In this document: positions 21,704 through 32,226 of the stretch, in pieces
Layout of the letters: every line of letters starts with the position of its first letter
How positions within the stretch are numbered: position 1 is the first letter of the stretch
From: Raphanus sativus
Taxonomy: Eukaryota > Streptophyta > Magnoliopsida > Brassicales > Brassicaceae
Assembly (NCBI RefSeq): GCF_000801105.2
Contig: NC_079512.1
Location: forward strand, 1,798,263-1,862,262
Direction: 5' to 3'
Length of the DNA: 64,000 bases
The notes under the pieces: model-generated
Told to the model about the DNA's origin: nothing
The model's input: the letters and a program-made list of their open reading frames with translations, nothing else
Databases searched by the model: none
Made by a program: the position numbers and the translations under genes

Positions 21704-22326
21704 GAATTTTTCTTGGGTTCACCCCTAGGGTGAACCTTTAGGTTTACCAACCAATAGGAAGTTGTCATTTTAAATCTAATATTTTTTAATTAAGGAAACA
21801 AAATAACTTGCCAAATTATTTTATGCTTTTAAAATAAATAAAAAAGATGAAATAAATAAAAATAACAATAGTTCTAAAAAAAGATAATTAAAAAAATATT
21901 TATTTATAAGATTTAGAGTTTAGTGTTTAAGATTTATAGTTTAGAATTTATCCAAATGTTTATTATTTTTCAAAGAGTTAGAATTTACCCAATGGTTTAG
22001 GGTTTACCCAAGGGTTTAAGATTTAGGATTAGAGTTTAGGGTTTAGTATTTTGTTGACAACATGTTTAATATTTTTCCAAGGGTTTAGGGTTTACCCAAG
22101 GGTTTAGGATTTAGGATTAGAGTTTAGGGTTTAGTTGACAACATTATTTTTTTTAATTCGTTTTTATATACTATTTTATTTATTTTTAAATTTTATTTTG
22201 AAAAGATAATATAATTTGACAAGTTATTTGTTTCTTTAATTAAAAGATACTAAATCTAAAATAACAATTTTTTATTGGTTGGTGAATCTAAAGGTTCACT
22301 TTAGGGAGTGAACCCAAGAATAACTC
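21704..22326. mobile_element. Mutator-like foldback element, sister of the intron element
   Basis: The inverted ends share GGGTTCACCCCTAGGGTGAACC with the element at 19441-20398 but have different outermost bases. A perfect 9-bp duplication CATATTGAA (21695-21703 and 22327-22335) flanks it. The centre holds telomere-like GGTTTAGGGTTT runs and an internal duplication of about 50 bases (about 22008-22075 and 22095-22145). It is absent from the homologous position near 26030 in duplication copy 2. Confidence 0.8.
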
Positions 22327-22474
22327 CATATTGAAAGGGTATGTAAATGTCAAAGCTCGATCAAACCCTTATTCAATTTTTCGACTTACCTAGTTAAGAA
22401 ACAAAAAAAAAAAATGTAGGATATGTGATGCTAAAATATGATTAAATAGAAATGTTGATTCCACTTAAACAATT

Positions 22475-22985
22475 CTGGATTACCAGTGCTGTTCCTCTTC
22501 ACTCTAATGGAACCTTTTCCTCTCCATTCCGGTCTCAAGAGTTCTTTATATGATAGAATCTATTATCAGTGCCGTGCCTACACATTTGGGGGCCTAAGGC
22601 TAATTTTCAAAAACATGGTTTTTTCACAAAAAAAAATTATCTAAATAATTGAAATTGTAAATACACTAGATATGTCTATTAGAAATGAATCTATTAAGAA
22701 AAATCAAACTAAAATGAAAAAAAAAACAAATTAAAATATAAGAAAAATCGAGCTCTCTATAAATATATATGTATACACTCATGAATTACTATGGTGTTTT
22801 GAAAACATGGGACCCTAAATTTTGATGAAAAATGTGGAGGTCTGAGGCTGTTGTCTTTCTTGTATAGTGGCTACACGGTTTCTTGTATAGTACGGCTCTG
22901 TCTATTATTAATCCATGTCCTTGCTTAATCCGTACCCAACCGTGGCTACACGGTTATCAAGCTCGTTCCGGCACCACCTATTAAA
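22475..22985 (-). pseudogene. Papain-like cysteine protease remnant, copy 1
   Basis: Read on the minus strand, 22985-22901 encodes LDNRVATVGYG, and after the hAT insert the frame continues to KNS followed by a stop where the family has Trp. This is the C-terminal block of C1A proteases (catalytic His region and the Asn-Ser-Trp motif), most like the xylem cysteine peptidase type. It carries stops, a lost His (Asn in LDN) and a transposon insertion. It lies convergent to PHT1;9. Only the last exon region is recognisable. Confidence 0.5.
22567..22900. mobile_element. hAT-type MITE
   Basis: Ends CAGTGCCGTGCC and the complement of GTACGGCTCTG are inverted. The flanks carry a perfect 8-bp duplication TCTATTAT (22559-22566 and 22901-22908), diagnostic of hAT insertion. 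334 bases, non-coding. It sits inside the protease remnant and is absent from duplication copy 2. Confidence 0.75.
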
Positions 22986-23010
22986 CATTCCTTTTCCATA
23001 GCCAATACAT

Positions 23011-23990
23011 AACTGTCGCTCCTAATTGTTTCGTAACTATTCCTTATCGATTAGACTGGATTGGTGGGAGTTCCGATCTTGTACATATTCTTTTACATCT
23101 GAACGTTGAAATTAGTTCTCAACCGCCTACCTTCAAAATTAATGCTGGCATACCATTATCTTATTTTACATCTCAGCGTTGAATTTGATTATTCCAGCCA
23201 AAACTGTACAATTAGATTTCTTTACCAAAACTCCAAAATCACAATTTCCTACTAAAACCGTTCCATTTCAATTGAAAAATAATACTTATGTTAAAATCAT
23301 TTAATAAAATTTTCGTTTTCCGTCAAAATTATAAAGTCAATTTTTACCACGAAAATTGCATGCAAAATCATATTTTTTTTCTTCAAAATTGCAAACTTGA
23401 GTTTTCTCATCAATTTTTTTTTTCAAAACTAAAAAGTGATTTTTCTTCTAAAATTAAAATCATAGTTTCTCGATAAAGCCTGCAAAATCATCTGTAAACA
23501 TTAATTTACAAAGTATATATTTTAATTAAATTTTTAAAAAAATTATTTAAATTTAAACGTGAAGACTATTCAGAAATAATAATTGTTGTTGTTACAAATA
23601 AAGTTTTAAATACATTTTCGAAAATAATTAATTTGTTATGAATAAAATAAAATTTGGATCGCCATTGAGATTTTCAGAAAATAGATTTGTTCATTTGGAC
23701 CGCCATTGGGCTTTTCAAAATTACAAAGCCCCAAAACTTAGTTGATTATGAAGTGATCTATATATAAATGAAAGTTGGGCGTTAATTTGAGGTCTCTTGT
23801 TTAATCGTATTTTCAAAAAAAAAAAAAATTCGATCTGCTCTTATGAATGAGTTTCAGAGGTTGATTTGAGGAAACCCTGATTTGGCGAATCAATTTTTTT
23901 TATAAACGTTGTTTGTTAACTGCGATTCACGTCTCTCTCCGAAATTAGGGTTTTGGGTTCAGTTGAATCAAACGCTGTAAAATTTTGAGA
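23011..23990. other. Spacer with degenerate short tandem units, upstream of the UPF0725 gene
   Basis: About 23190-23490 contains loosely repeated units of roughly 30 bases rich in AAAATCAT/CAAAATT. From about 23757 a TATATAAAT box lies some 230 bases before the next ATG. No other gene seen. Confidence 0.4.
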
Positions 23991-25668
23991 ATGTCTGACG
24001 TGGTGATGAAGGAAGAAGACTGTGACACCTCGAGTGTTAAGGTAATTGGATTGTTTCTTTAGTTGTCCTCTTCGCTCTTTCAGTATTTTGTATTTAATGG
24101 GTGGATATTATCATCATTTGAAGAAACTCGATGTTGTTCTACCAAGTTACAAGCCGTTTAATGGATATACATCACCCTTGCACTTTATTTTACCACCGTA
24201 CCAAGAGTTTCATGGATCATCAAACACTGTTGGAGTTGGAGGTATATATATATATTTTTTTGCAATTAAATCCCTGAGATATTCATATATATATTCTTTG
24301 AAGGACTCAAGTTTGTGTTTGACTTTGCACTTTCACAGTTTGTGAACCTCTCATTGAGGAGGCTGAGGCAGAGCTCGAAAACTGGCACCTTCCTCCTAGT
24401 TCTGAAGAGGTAAGTTTTATTTCAGTACAATCCGGACGTTATGTTTGTAATTGGATTCTTTCTTCATTTTTTTTCAATGTAGGAGGATATTATTGATGCT
24501 GTTCTACCGATGGATTTTATGATGTCACCACTACCAGATGTGGACTATTCCGAATATGCTCAGTTGAGTCCTCCTCCTGAAGTAACTTATTCTCCCCCTT
24601 CTCCTGGCGGTCACTTGTTTTTGCCTTACGAGAGTCTTAAGGATGCTTTGCACGCGGAGCCTCTGCTCTGCGCCAAAATTGGAATTCATTGCTACAATCT
24701 CGAAAACGTAATGTTTGTTACTCCTTCTTTCCTTACCAAATATATGGTTGGTTTTTTTTTTTTAATTCTGAAATTATTACTTTTCTTTTTTTTTTTGGTT
24801 TTGTAGGGGACTAACTTTGAACGTTTGTGTGTGCCTAAAGTAGCTGAGCACACCGGAGTGTTGTTATTAGATGCATATGATCTAGACAGAGGTTGCTCTT
24901 GCAAGTTTGAAATAAAAGCTTGGTATCCCACTGAGAATAAAGACTGCTTCCATGTTATCACATCCCGCTGCAGACCCTTGCCCCCACCTACTCCAGGTAA
25001 ATAAAAAAAATGGTCTTATATTAATTTATTTCTGTTTGTTTGTCAAATCATAAAAAAAAAACCTGTATTATTATTTATTATATTACCACAGAGGAGGAGG
25101 AAAAGGAAGAAAGTGGATTTGACACCCTTTCCGTGGATGAGCTATTCAAAGGCAACATGCCCGATTGGTTGCCTGGTGACAGTAAGCTGCAATACTATGA
25201 GGTCATGAGCCCCTCCCTCCTTTTTTCTATTTAATTCCCAGCTGACATTGAATAATATTTATTCTCAGATGAAAGAATCAGAGGTGGAACAAGCCAAAGA
25301 ATGGCTTCAGCTTTACGCTGAACTAGCCTGGTACTCCAAGATGCAGACGGACCCGGTGAGTTTTCTTTTAAAAAAAATTGACTTAGATAAAAAGAGGTGA
25401 ATTTTTTTGTGTTATAATGGATCTCTCTTTGGTATTGTCTCGTCTTGCCTTGCAGTACATGTTTGAGTATGGAAAGCCATTTGAGCTGCATAAGATAACT
25501 GTTCAAACCAAACAAGTTGTTGACTCAATGAAAAACTTGAAGCTTGATAATGCAGTCTTCTACATTAGCTTCACAACAAGGTGCGGTGTTGTCTGCAAAG
25601 GTATCATCAGGAGAACAAGGGATGGGAGGCCCGAGAATTTATCCCTTGAGGCCAAGTGTTTCATGTGA
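23991..25668 (+). CDS. UPF0725 (DUF626, EMB2204-like) protein
   Basis: A plant-specific family of unknown biochemical role. Exons as read: 23991-24041, one ending at 24241, then 24339-24409, 24483-24707, 24807-24996, 25092-25201, 25269-25355 and 25456-25668. All introns are GT-AG and frame is kept from exon 2 to the stop, giving about 350 residues. The central region (LLCAKIGIHCYNLENGTNFERL) and the C-terminal part (QAKEWLQLYAELAWYSKMQT, then NAVFYISFTT...CKGIIRRTRDG) are the family hallmarks. Uncertain point: the best acceptor for exon 2 (24083) does not keep frame with exon 1. An acceptor at 24123 would, or the true first exon differs. The N-terminus is acidic and repetitive. The gene sits between two copies of the PHT1;9 3' flank, and I do not recall such a gene at this place in Arabidopsis, so it is probably a transposed duplicate. 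No lesion is visible in the conserved part. Confidence 0.72.
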
Positions 25669-25754
25669 TGTGAGAGTTGCTAAGAGTTATCAAGTAACGT
25701 TTGTCTTTCTATCTAGAAAGTATTTAAAGTTAATTTAACGTCTTGTTCAATTCT

Positions 25755-25901
25755 ATGAAACGCGTGAGGATAGTGTTGGTGACGTATTTCTTCACGCGTG
25801 AGACTATGGGGAGATCGTTAGAAGAGAACGGGGAGGACGAGATTGATACCATTTCAGCACCAAGATCATTGTCTGCTAGTGAGTTACGTCCAAGACAATA
25901 G
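25755..25901 (+). pseudogene. PHT1;9 C-terminal fragment
   Basis: From GAAACGCGTGAGG onward the sequence tracks the last coding bases of PHT1;9 ([12 protein letters not shown], then an acidic stretch and ELRPRQ plus stop at 25899-25901). Relative to the intact gene about 40 bases are deleted near 25775, and everything upstream is missing. It is the only gene remnant left of the second copy. The tail differs at several bases from copy 1, so the duplication is not very recent. Confidence 0.8.
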
Positions 25902-26180
25902 TGATTTGGTTTTTGATATTTGAAATCACATTCTCTAAACTCTTGTTGGCTTTTGATGTTTGATACTCACATCCGCATGTTTACTCCAATATTTTCTTCT
26001 TTTTCATTTTTTTAAATTGGTGGGGTATATTAGATGTTGTATCATCCTTTTATTCATTTTTTTTTACTTATCCAGTTTAGAAACAAACATAAAGTTAAAA
26101 TTGAGGATATGTGATATTAAAACATGACTAGATATGAATATCACTTTAGTTTTGGCTGGGAACAATTTTGGCTTACCAAT

Positions 26181-26955
26181 AGGGGTGGGCAAAAAAACCG
26201 AACCGAACCGATCGAACCAAACCGATTGAACCGAAACCGATCCGAACCGAACCAAAGTCTATTATCAACTAGTTAGGTTTAAGATTTTTCCAACCCGAAC
26301 AAACCGAACCGAAACCGAACCGAACCAAAACCGAACCGAACCGAACCAAAACTGAACAAAACCAAATTAATACGAACCCGTAACCAATGTACTTTTTTAT
26401 TATTTGAATAAAACGTACCAGCAATATATAATACTTAAATCCTAGCTCTAAAGTCATTGTTAACTTTATTAAAAATTATCTTAATCTTTTTATTTACTTT
26501 AGTTAATTTTTGTTTGATTGTGTTCTTATAAATTTTTTTGTAGTTTATTAAGGGTTTTTTTTGCTTCAGTTTTATATTAGATTTAATTTACATATTTATT
26601 TTTAAGAAGCATTATTTACCATGTTTTTTTTAATTTTTTATTTACTATAGTTAACTTTGATTTGATTGTACTCTTATAAATGTTTTGGGTTTTTGAAAGT
26701 TTTTTTGTTTTGGTTTTATATTGGAGTTAGTCAACATAATTTAATTTTTCATAGTTGCCAACATGATGATTTTGTGACAATGCATTTTTGTTTTAAAATT
26801 GAACCGAACTAAAACCAAACCGAACTCAAACCGAACCGAACTCAAACCGAACCGAAACCGATCCAAACCGAATTAATTATGGTTTACTTTGGTTGGACAA
26901 ATTGTTGAACCGAATTAACCAAACCGAACCGAACCCGAACCGAATCGAGAAAACA
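26181..26955. mobile_element. CCGAACC-rich non-autonomous element
   Basis: Starts AGGGGTGGGCAAAA and continues into CCGAACCGAACC repeats; the right part again consists of CCGAACC/CCAAACC repeats. Duplication copy 1 has an uninterrupted sequence at the corresponding site (about 22468), so this is an insertion. A 26160-26180 stretch (AACAATTTTGGCTTACCA) is echoed on the right (AACAATTCTGGCTTTACCAG), possibly a long target duplication. The same family recurs at 32227-32842. Confidence 0.55.
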
Positions 26956-26974
26956 ATTCTGGCTTTACCAGTTA

Positions 26975-27140
26975 CCAGTGTTGTTCCTCTTCCCTAATGA
27001 AACATTTTTTCTTCCCATTTTGGTCCCCAAGAATTCTTGACTATAACGTGATTCATGCCCTTGCTTGATCGGTACCCAACCGCGGCTACACGGTGATCAA
27101 GATCGTCCCCGCACCCACTAAACACGCCCTTCACATAGCC
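26975..27140 (-). pseudogene. Papain-like cysteine protease remnant, copy 2
   Basis: The minus strand encodes [20 protein letters not shown], then [13 protein letters not shown], and then a frame break. The catalytic-region His and Asn motifs of C1A proteases are both readable, so this copy is better preserved than copy 1. No start, pro-domain or catalytic Cys region was found upstream (to the right), so it is a fragment. Confidence 0.55.
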
Positions 27141-27602
27141 AAGACAATGTTACAAGACCTCAAGAAAAGAGTACTATCTAATAATTCTTTCAAGTTGATT
27201 ACTGAATTCTTGAATATAGTAAACGGTTAAATATATATGTTTAACTTTCACCCTTACGGAACTGAAAGTCTCTACCCTTCCGATTGTGACACTCTGACTG
27301 GTTAATTAGCCAATGCCTTCAATGGGGTCACCTAGATCCATCCCTGGCACATGCGCACTGTGCCTCTCTACATATTCACATTTGAGTTAGATATATCTGC
27401 TGACTTATCGTAAACATTCTGGATACAAGGGGCGGACCCACGTTGGTGGGTACGGGGTCACTTGCCCCCTACTGATTACATATAATTTCCGTTTGGTGCT
27501 GTCATATTTTTCTCTTGTATCTCGGTGGTGTCAGCGTGCCCTGGTCTTTTGCTTGTGTGACGGGTTCGATTGCCCATTAGTGAAGCTTTTAACATAATAT
27601 TT

Positions 27603-27836
27603 GGTTTTTTTTTGATAATTCAGTATCCGACCACTAAGCGTGATCGACTAGCCCACCGGACTTATACCCATGCCATTACAGGATTTTTAAGCCTCCACTT
27701 AAGGACCTCTGGTTACGCGAAGTAGTCTGGAGGGCGAGAGAAGCCCATGTGAATGCTCTTGTGGTCAACGCGGATCGAACCCAGGGCGGGCACTCTAGCC
27801 GGAATTCCTTTACCACTAGGCCAACACGCGTTGGTT
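27603..27836 (-). mobile_element. SINE with pol III A and B boxes
   Basis: On the minus strand the element opens with TGGCCTAGTGGTAAAGG (A box), has GGGTTCGATCC (B box) about 40 bases on, and ends TTATC followed by an A-run. A 9-bp duplication ATAATATTT flanks it (27594-27602 and 27837-27845). 234 bases, tRNA-derived head, typical of Brassicaceae SINEs. It is nested in the hAT-like element. Confidence 0.8.
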
Positions 27837-28164
27837 ATAATATTTTTTTTTGGTCTCATCTTATTATCCGTGGATCCTTTTGTTTTTTTAAAACATCATT
27901 TTGTCCCAAAAAAAAGAAACATCTGGTTTTTTTTTGTTATGCATGATTTTCTTTTTGTTTCTTATTCTTTGAAACTAGTTCATACTTTTCTTTTTGAAAA
28001 ATAAGATGAGACCATTTCTTTTCATTTCTTTTATACTAGTCTGTTGAAAAAAAATTCTAGAACAACTTAGGTTATCTTTTTGTAAACAAAAGGATTAACA
28101 AAAAAAAATGATAATATTTAAAAATAAAAATGTAGCTATTGTTTAGCTAATACACAGCATTATA

Positions 28165-28182
28165 TATATATATATATATTAA
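28165..28182. repeat. (TA)n microsatellite
   Basis: About nine TA units. Confidence 0.85.
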
Positions 28183-28512
28183 TATTTGAATTTATGAATA
28201 TATTTATAATATTGTGCCTCCGACTAAAAGAGTTCCTAGATCCGCCCCTGTTCGATACCATTTATATTTATCATATTATCCAAATACCCCACCTTTTGCC
28301 AGTATATGCATGCAAGGTTTGATTTGTCCTCCCCGAGTTATCAACTTCTCGTTCATATTTATGAAGCATTCGTCTGTCTCAACGTCCTCAAGACCTCTCA
28401 CATATATATATTGCCCATCTATGGTAAAGGACGTACGTCGTTCAGTGTCCTATTAGTATTCACAACCAAAATTTCACAACAAATTGCCATTAAGACTCCA
28501 AGAATCAGACTA

Positions 28513-28850
28513 CTCGCGTGATAATACTTTCTATTTTATATAAATAGGCTATGATTATACCCCAAGACGAATGATGCGATGATTATTATGTCTGTAAGTT
28601 TTTATCAATCATATAGCGATTTCACTTTTTAAAATGAATTTACATTTCTTATATAATGAATTTACACTTTTAAAAAATGAATTTTCACTTGCGTGATAAT
28701 ACTTTCTATTTTATATAAATAGGCTATGATTATTCCCCAAGATGAATGATGCAATGATTATTATATTTGTAAGTTCTTATCAATCATATAGCGGTTTCAC
28801 TTTTTCTAAAATGAATTTACACTTCTTATAATGATTTATTTGTTTAAAAT
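28513..28850 (+). repeat. Two-copy tandem repeat, 175-bp period
   Basis: GCGTGATAATACTTTC starts at 28516 and again at 28691. The following 140 bases (including TTTTATATAAATAGGC and CCCCAAG) match with few changes. Each copy contains a TATA-like box. Function unknown. Confidence 0.8.
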
Positions 28851-28900
28851 GTCTTTATTTAGAATTGAATAAACTTACATTTACTGGATCTTATATAGGA

Positions 28901-29144
28901 AAAAATAGAGATGGTGTTTTTATTCCAATGTGTTCTTCTATAATAGAGAAATACTATATTTGCTTCTATAAATAGAGGAATGCTATTTTTTCCTCTATAT
29001 TTGGGAGAAAAAATAGCATTCCTCTATTTATAGATGCAAATATATCATTTTTCTATTATAGAGAAACACATTAGAGTAAAAACACCATTTTTATTTTTTC
29101 TTCTATTTTAGAGATATAATAGAGATGAGTTGGAGATGCTCTAA
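28901..29144. mobile_element. Foldback MITE (Tourist/Harbinger-like end)
   Basis: A near-perfect inverted repeat centred at about 29007-29012: GGAATGCTATTTTTTCCTCT and its complement flank the middle, extending to GATGGTGTTTTTA and TAAAAACACCAT. The right end is GTTGGAGATGCTC then TAA. The matching outermost left end is missing or degraded. Confidence 0.65.
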
Positions 29145-29970
29145 GTTCAAACAGATTATTAACAATAAAAATGAAATTTTGGGTAAATGTAAAACCAATA
29201 TAAATTTAAATCTCGTAGAGTTAAAGAAAATAAGGGATTGCTTGTGAAGGGAAATGAGTGAGAGGTCGTTCTCTGGTGGGGCGGGTCGGTGCTGCTGTTA
29301 TCCTTTCCTCTTCCTCCTTCATTTATTATTTGTTCACCTTCTCCTTCTAGGCTTCTACTTTCTATTCTTTCTATTTTCTCTACATTTTTTCAAAAACATT
29401 TAGTGATAGAGAGTGACTTACTTAAAAGAGTTAATTTAATTTTGTGTGATGCAAAAGAAACAAGATTGCCACCCATGTATGTGCTTACGCGAGACGTTTA
29501 TGTTGTGCGTTGTGCAGATTGATTTTAACAGGTGTAAGTGATATTTTACTCCTAATCGCAGTTAACAATTTCCAGTTAGATATATTTTGCAACTTGCTAT
29601 TTTTCTTTCTTTGTCATTTTCGAAGCTATTATATTTGATACAGACATATATTACATACAAACAGACAAAGACGAGGAATGGACCCCTTTTGTCATTTGAT
29701 TGACACATACTATAAGAGAGGTGTTACAAACAGTCTTTTACTTTAATTTTTGTGATTTTTGTTTCACCTAATATCTCAAAGTGTAGTGTCACATAAACTA
29801 TATACGAATTTACTAGCATAGTAATTCTGAACAAAGTTACTATGACTTTTTACATTATTTCTGTTACACAGTGTCCAGTACCCTTTCTTCTTGTAATAAT
29901 GTGGTTTAACTTCAATTAACTTATTTTAAACATAAGTTACAAGAAATAGTGTTACTGATATAAGTAAGAC
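29145..29970. other. Intergenic DNA, no feature recognised
   Basis: A pyrimidine-rich stretch at 29296-29400 (CTTCCTCC/TTCTTTC) is the only compositional oddity. Confidence 0.4.
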
Positions 29971-29978
29971 TAGCCTAA

Positions 29979-30873
29979 GGCCATCTCCAATGGAACACCA
30001 AAACACCAAATTTGGTATAATTTTATCTCCAATGGAACACTAAAAATTGCACCATTCCACCAAATTTGGTGTATAGTGAATAGTGTTACACCAAATATTT
30101 TATATACACATTTTATTGTGTTTTCATTTAACAATATAGTTTAGTTATTAGTATTAGTTAGTTTAAATTTGTTCTAATTATTATTATTAATTATTAATCA
30201 TTTCAAATTTGTAACTAAACATAAATCTATAGTATTACTTATATTTTTTAAATTATTTTTACATAATTAATTTTTTTTATTCAGGTAAAATCACTAAGTT
30301 ATTATAATAATTTTTATGTTATAAAAATAAAATATCATAGAACGTTATATTTATTTTTAAATAAAAAATCACTAAATGGTTATTATCATTTATTTTATTT
30401 TAAATATTGATTATATTTTTTATTTAAATTGTATTTAATACTATTAAATTCACCAAACTTTATAATATTTTTTTATTTTATAATATAGTTAAACATGTAT
30501 TACTGACTAGTACCAATTTATTCAAATAAATATATTGTTAGGTTATGTGCTTTTCATAATTAACGTTTTGTAACTTTGAATATAATATTTTATGTAAATT
30601 AAATATGTATAATATTATTAAACCATAACATATAAATTTTATAAATTATAGTTACTTAAATTTAATGAACATGATATCAAAGTGTGATAAAAAATTATTT
30701 ATCAATTTCAAATACTAAAAGTAAAAAAAATTATTAAAACAGAAAATATTAAATAATATCATTTTTGATGTAATAATTGGTGTCATGATTGGAGATGACA
30801 AAAAATGTTTGACACCAACATAAAATTTGATGTAATTTCAACACCAAATTTGGTGTCATGGTTGAAGATGCTC
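29979..30873. mobile_element. Tourist-like MITE (PIF/Harbinger type)
   Basis: The left end GGCCATCTCCAATGG and the complement of the right end (GAGCATCTTCAACC) are inverted. TAA flanks both sides (29976-29978, 30874-30876). Subterminal ACACCAAATTTGGTGT palindromes recur at both ends. AT-rich, non-coding, 895 bases. Confidence 0.7.
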
Positions 30874-30896
30874 TAAACCCTTACTGTGTTTAACTG

Positions 30897-30944
30897 CTAA
30901 TCGATGTTCCAAATTTTAGCCAAAAAAACTACTAATTGATGTTC
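30897..30944 (+). repeat. Micro-insertion between 13-bp repeats
   Basis: CTAATCGATGTTC (30897-30909) and CTAATTGATGTTC (30932-30944) flank CAAATTTTAGCC, an A7 run and CTA. Confidence 0.5.
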
Positions 30945-32218
30945 TGCCAAGTTTAATATACTAATATATATACCAGACAAATTAATTTAATATATTAACT
31001 AAATGAAATTTAAAAAAGAAAAACTAAATGAAATTTTGACCTTTTTTTGACAGAGCCAATAAGAGTGTTTGTGATGCAGAGGAACAGCAGTATAGTTTAG
31101 TAGACCGACGGTATCATGTATTACTTGTGCAATAATAAACGGAAATAGGAAAAAAATAACAACTGAAAAAGGATAAAAGAGTGTCACAGATATATCATCA
31201 GAGCTAGAGAGATAGGCCCCTTGAAGAAAAATAATTTACATCTTAAAAGGTACATAAACTATATACTAAGTTTATAATAATGGATAGGCTTAGGTAAGCC
31301 TAAGAAAGTACAGCAGGTTTTGAATTATTGGATGAAACATATGTTAATTATAGGGTTGTCTACGGTTTAGGGTAAAAGAATGAATTGGAAGATTTATCAT
31401 AAGATCGTGTGGGAAGTTAATATTTAAGTGAGATAGATAGTGTGGTACGTTAGCATTTACTACAGTTTAACCTGATTTTTATATCTGTCTACGCACGTGT
31501 CACCGCCGGCAATCTGATATCTTCAACTATTTAATTTCCTTTATATTTATAATTGAATATTTGATTTGACATAGATGAAATAAACTTACATCCAATTACT
31601 AAACATAAACATAAATTTACTTCTAATAATATTATATTCCTTCTTTTAAAATCTGAAACATCTTAGATATTTTTTTGGTAAGCTATTATTCCAAATTTTT
31701 TACCGAAATGATTTTAAGTTTTTTTTTCAATTAGGAGGAAATAGTATCAAACAAAACCATTTAAAATTTTAATATCTAATTGATTTAAAAGTTGAGAAGA
31801 GTATATAAGAAAGCTGTTAAAGGAAAAAAATGGAAATGGATATCAGGGGAGAATGTGTATATAATACTCCAATAAATAAAAAGGTCTGACTCCACGAATG
31901 TATAATGATATGCTTACACACGCACGCATAAACCTCTGCCATCTTTACTGCACACTCCTTTCCCTTTTCTTCTTAAAAATAAATCTATTTGCTTTCATTT
32001 TGATGATAACCATAAAATGCAATCTCCTATAAATGACATTATTTTTTGTTCAACAAAAAAAGACATTATTTATTTGACATTTCTTGAAATCTGAAAATTT
32101 CAACTGCCGCAACAATTATTTTCGGTAGAGAAATCGATTGGTATGAGATAACCTTATAATCACTCATCAGTTTATCGTTAAACATAACGGTTTACTCATT
32201 TAAATCTGCGCATTATTG
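30945..32218. other. Intergenic DNA
   Basis: AT-rich with no recognisable gene; contains the micro-insertion at 32035-32071. Confidence 0.4.
32035..32071 (+). repeat. Micro-insertion between perfect 10-bp repeats
   Basis: GACATTATTT at 32035-32044 and 32062-32071 flanks TTTGTTCAAC and an A7 run. Confidence 0.6.
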
Positions 32219-32226
32219 CATTTGAG

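Larger units (their letters stand above)
21402..23010 (+). repeat. Segmental duplication copy 1 (PHT1;9 3' end and flank)
   Basis: Starts inside the last PHT1;9 coding stretch and runs through the 3' flank to about 23010. It is homologous to 25754-27155. Copy 1 has gained two transposons (21704-22326 and 22567-22900) that copy 2 lacks. Confidence 0.7.
25754..27155 (+). repeat. Segmental duplication copy 2
   Basis: Homologous to 21402-23010. It contains the PHT1;9 C-terminal codons, 3' flank and protease remnant, but lacks both transposons of copy 1. It carries its own insertion at about 26181-26955. Confidence 0.7.
27427..28250. mobile_element. hAT-like non-autonomous element
   Basis: The left end AAGGGGCGGACC and right end GATCCGCCCCTG are inverted. 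Flanking octamers CTGGATAC (27419-27426) and TTCGATAC (28251-28258) agree at six of eight positions, consistent with an old 8-bp duplication. It hosts the SINE at 27603-27836. Confidence 0.55.

Noticed and set aside
26064..26457. Two minus-strand frames rich in Val-Arg-Phe-Gly-Ser
   Set aside because: They translate the CCGAACC repeat of a non-autonomous element; the product is pure repeat.
27555..27580. Second B-box-like phrase (GACGGGTTCGATTGCCC) in the hAT-like element
   Set aside because: No A box and no target duplication around it; treated as part of the host element.
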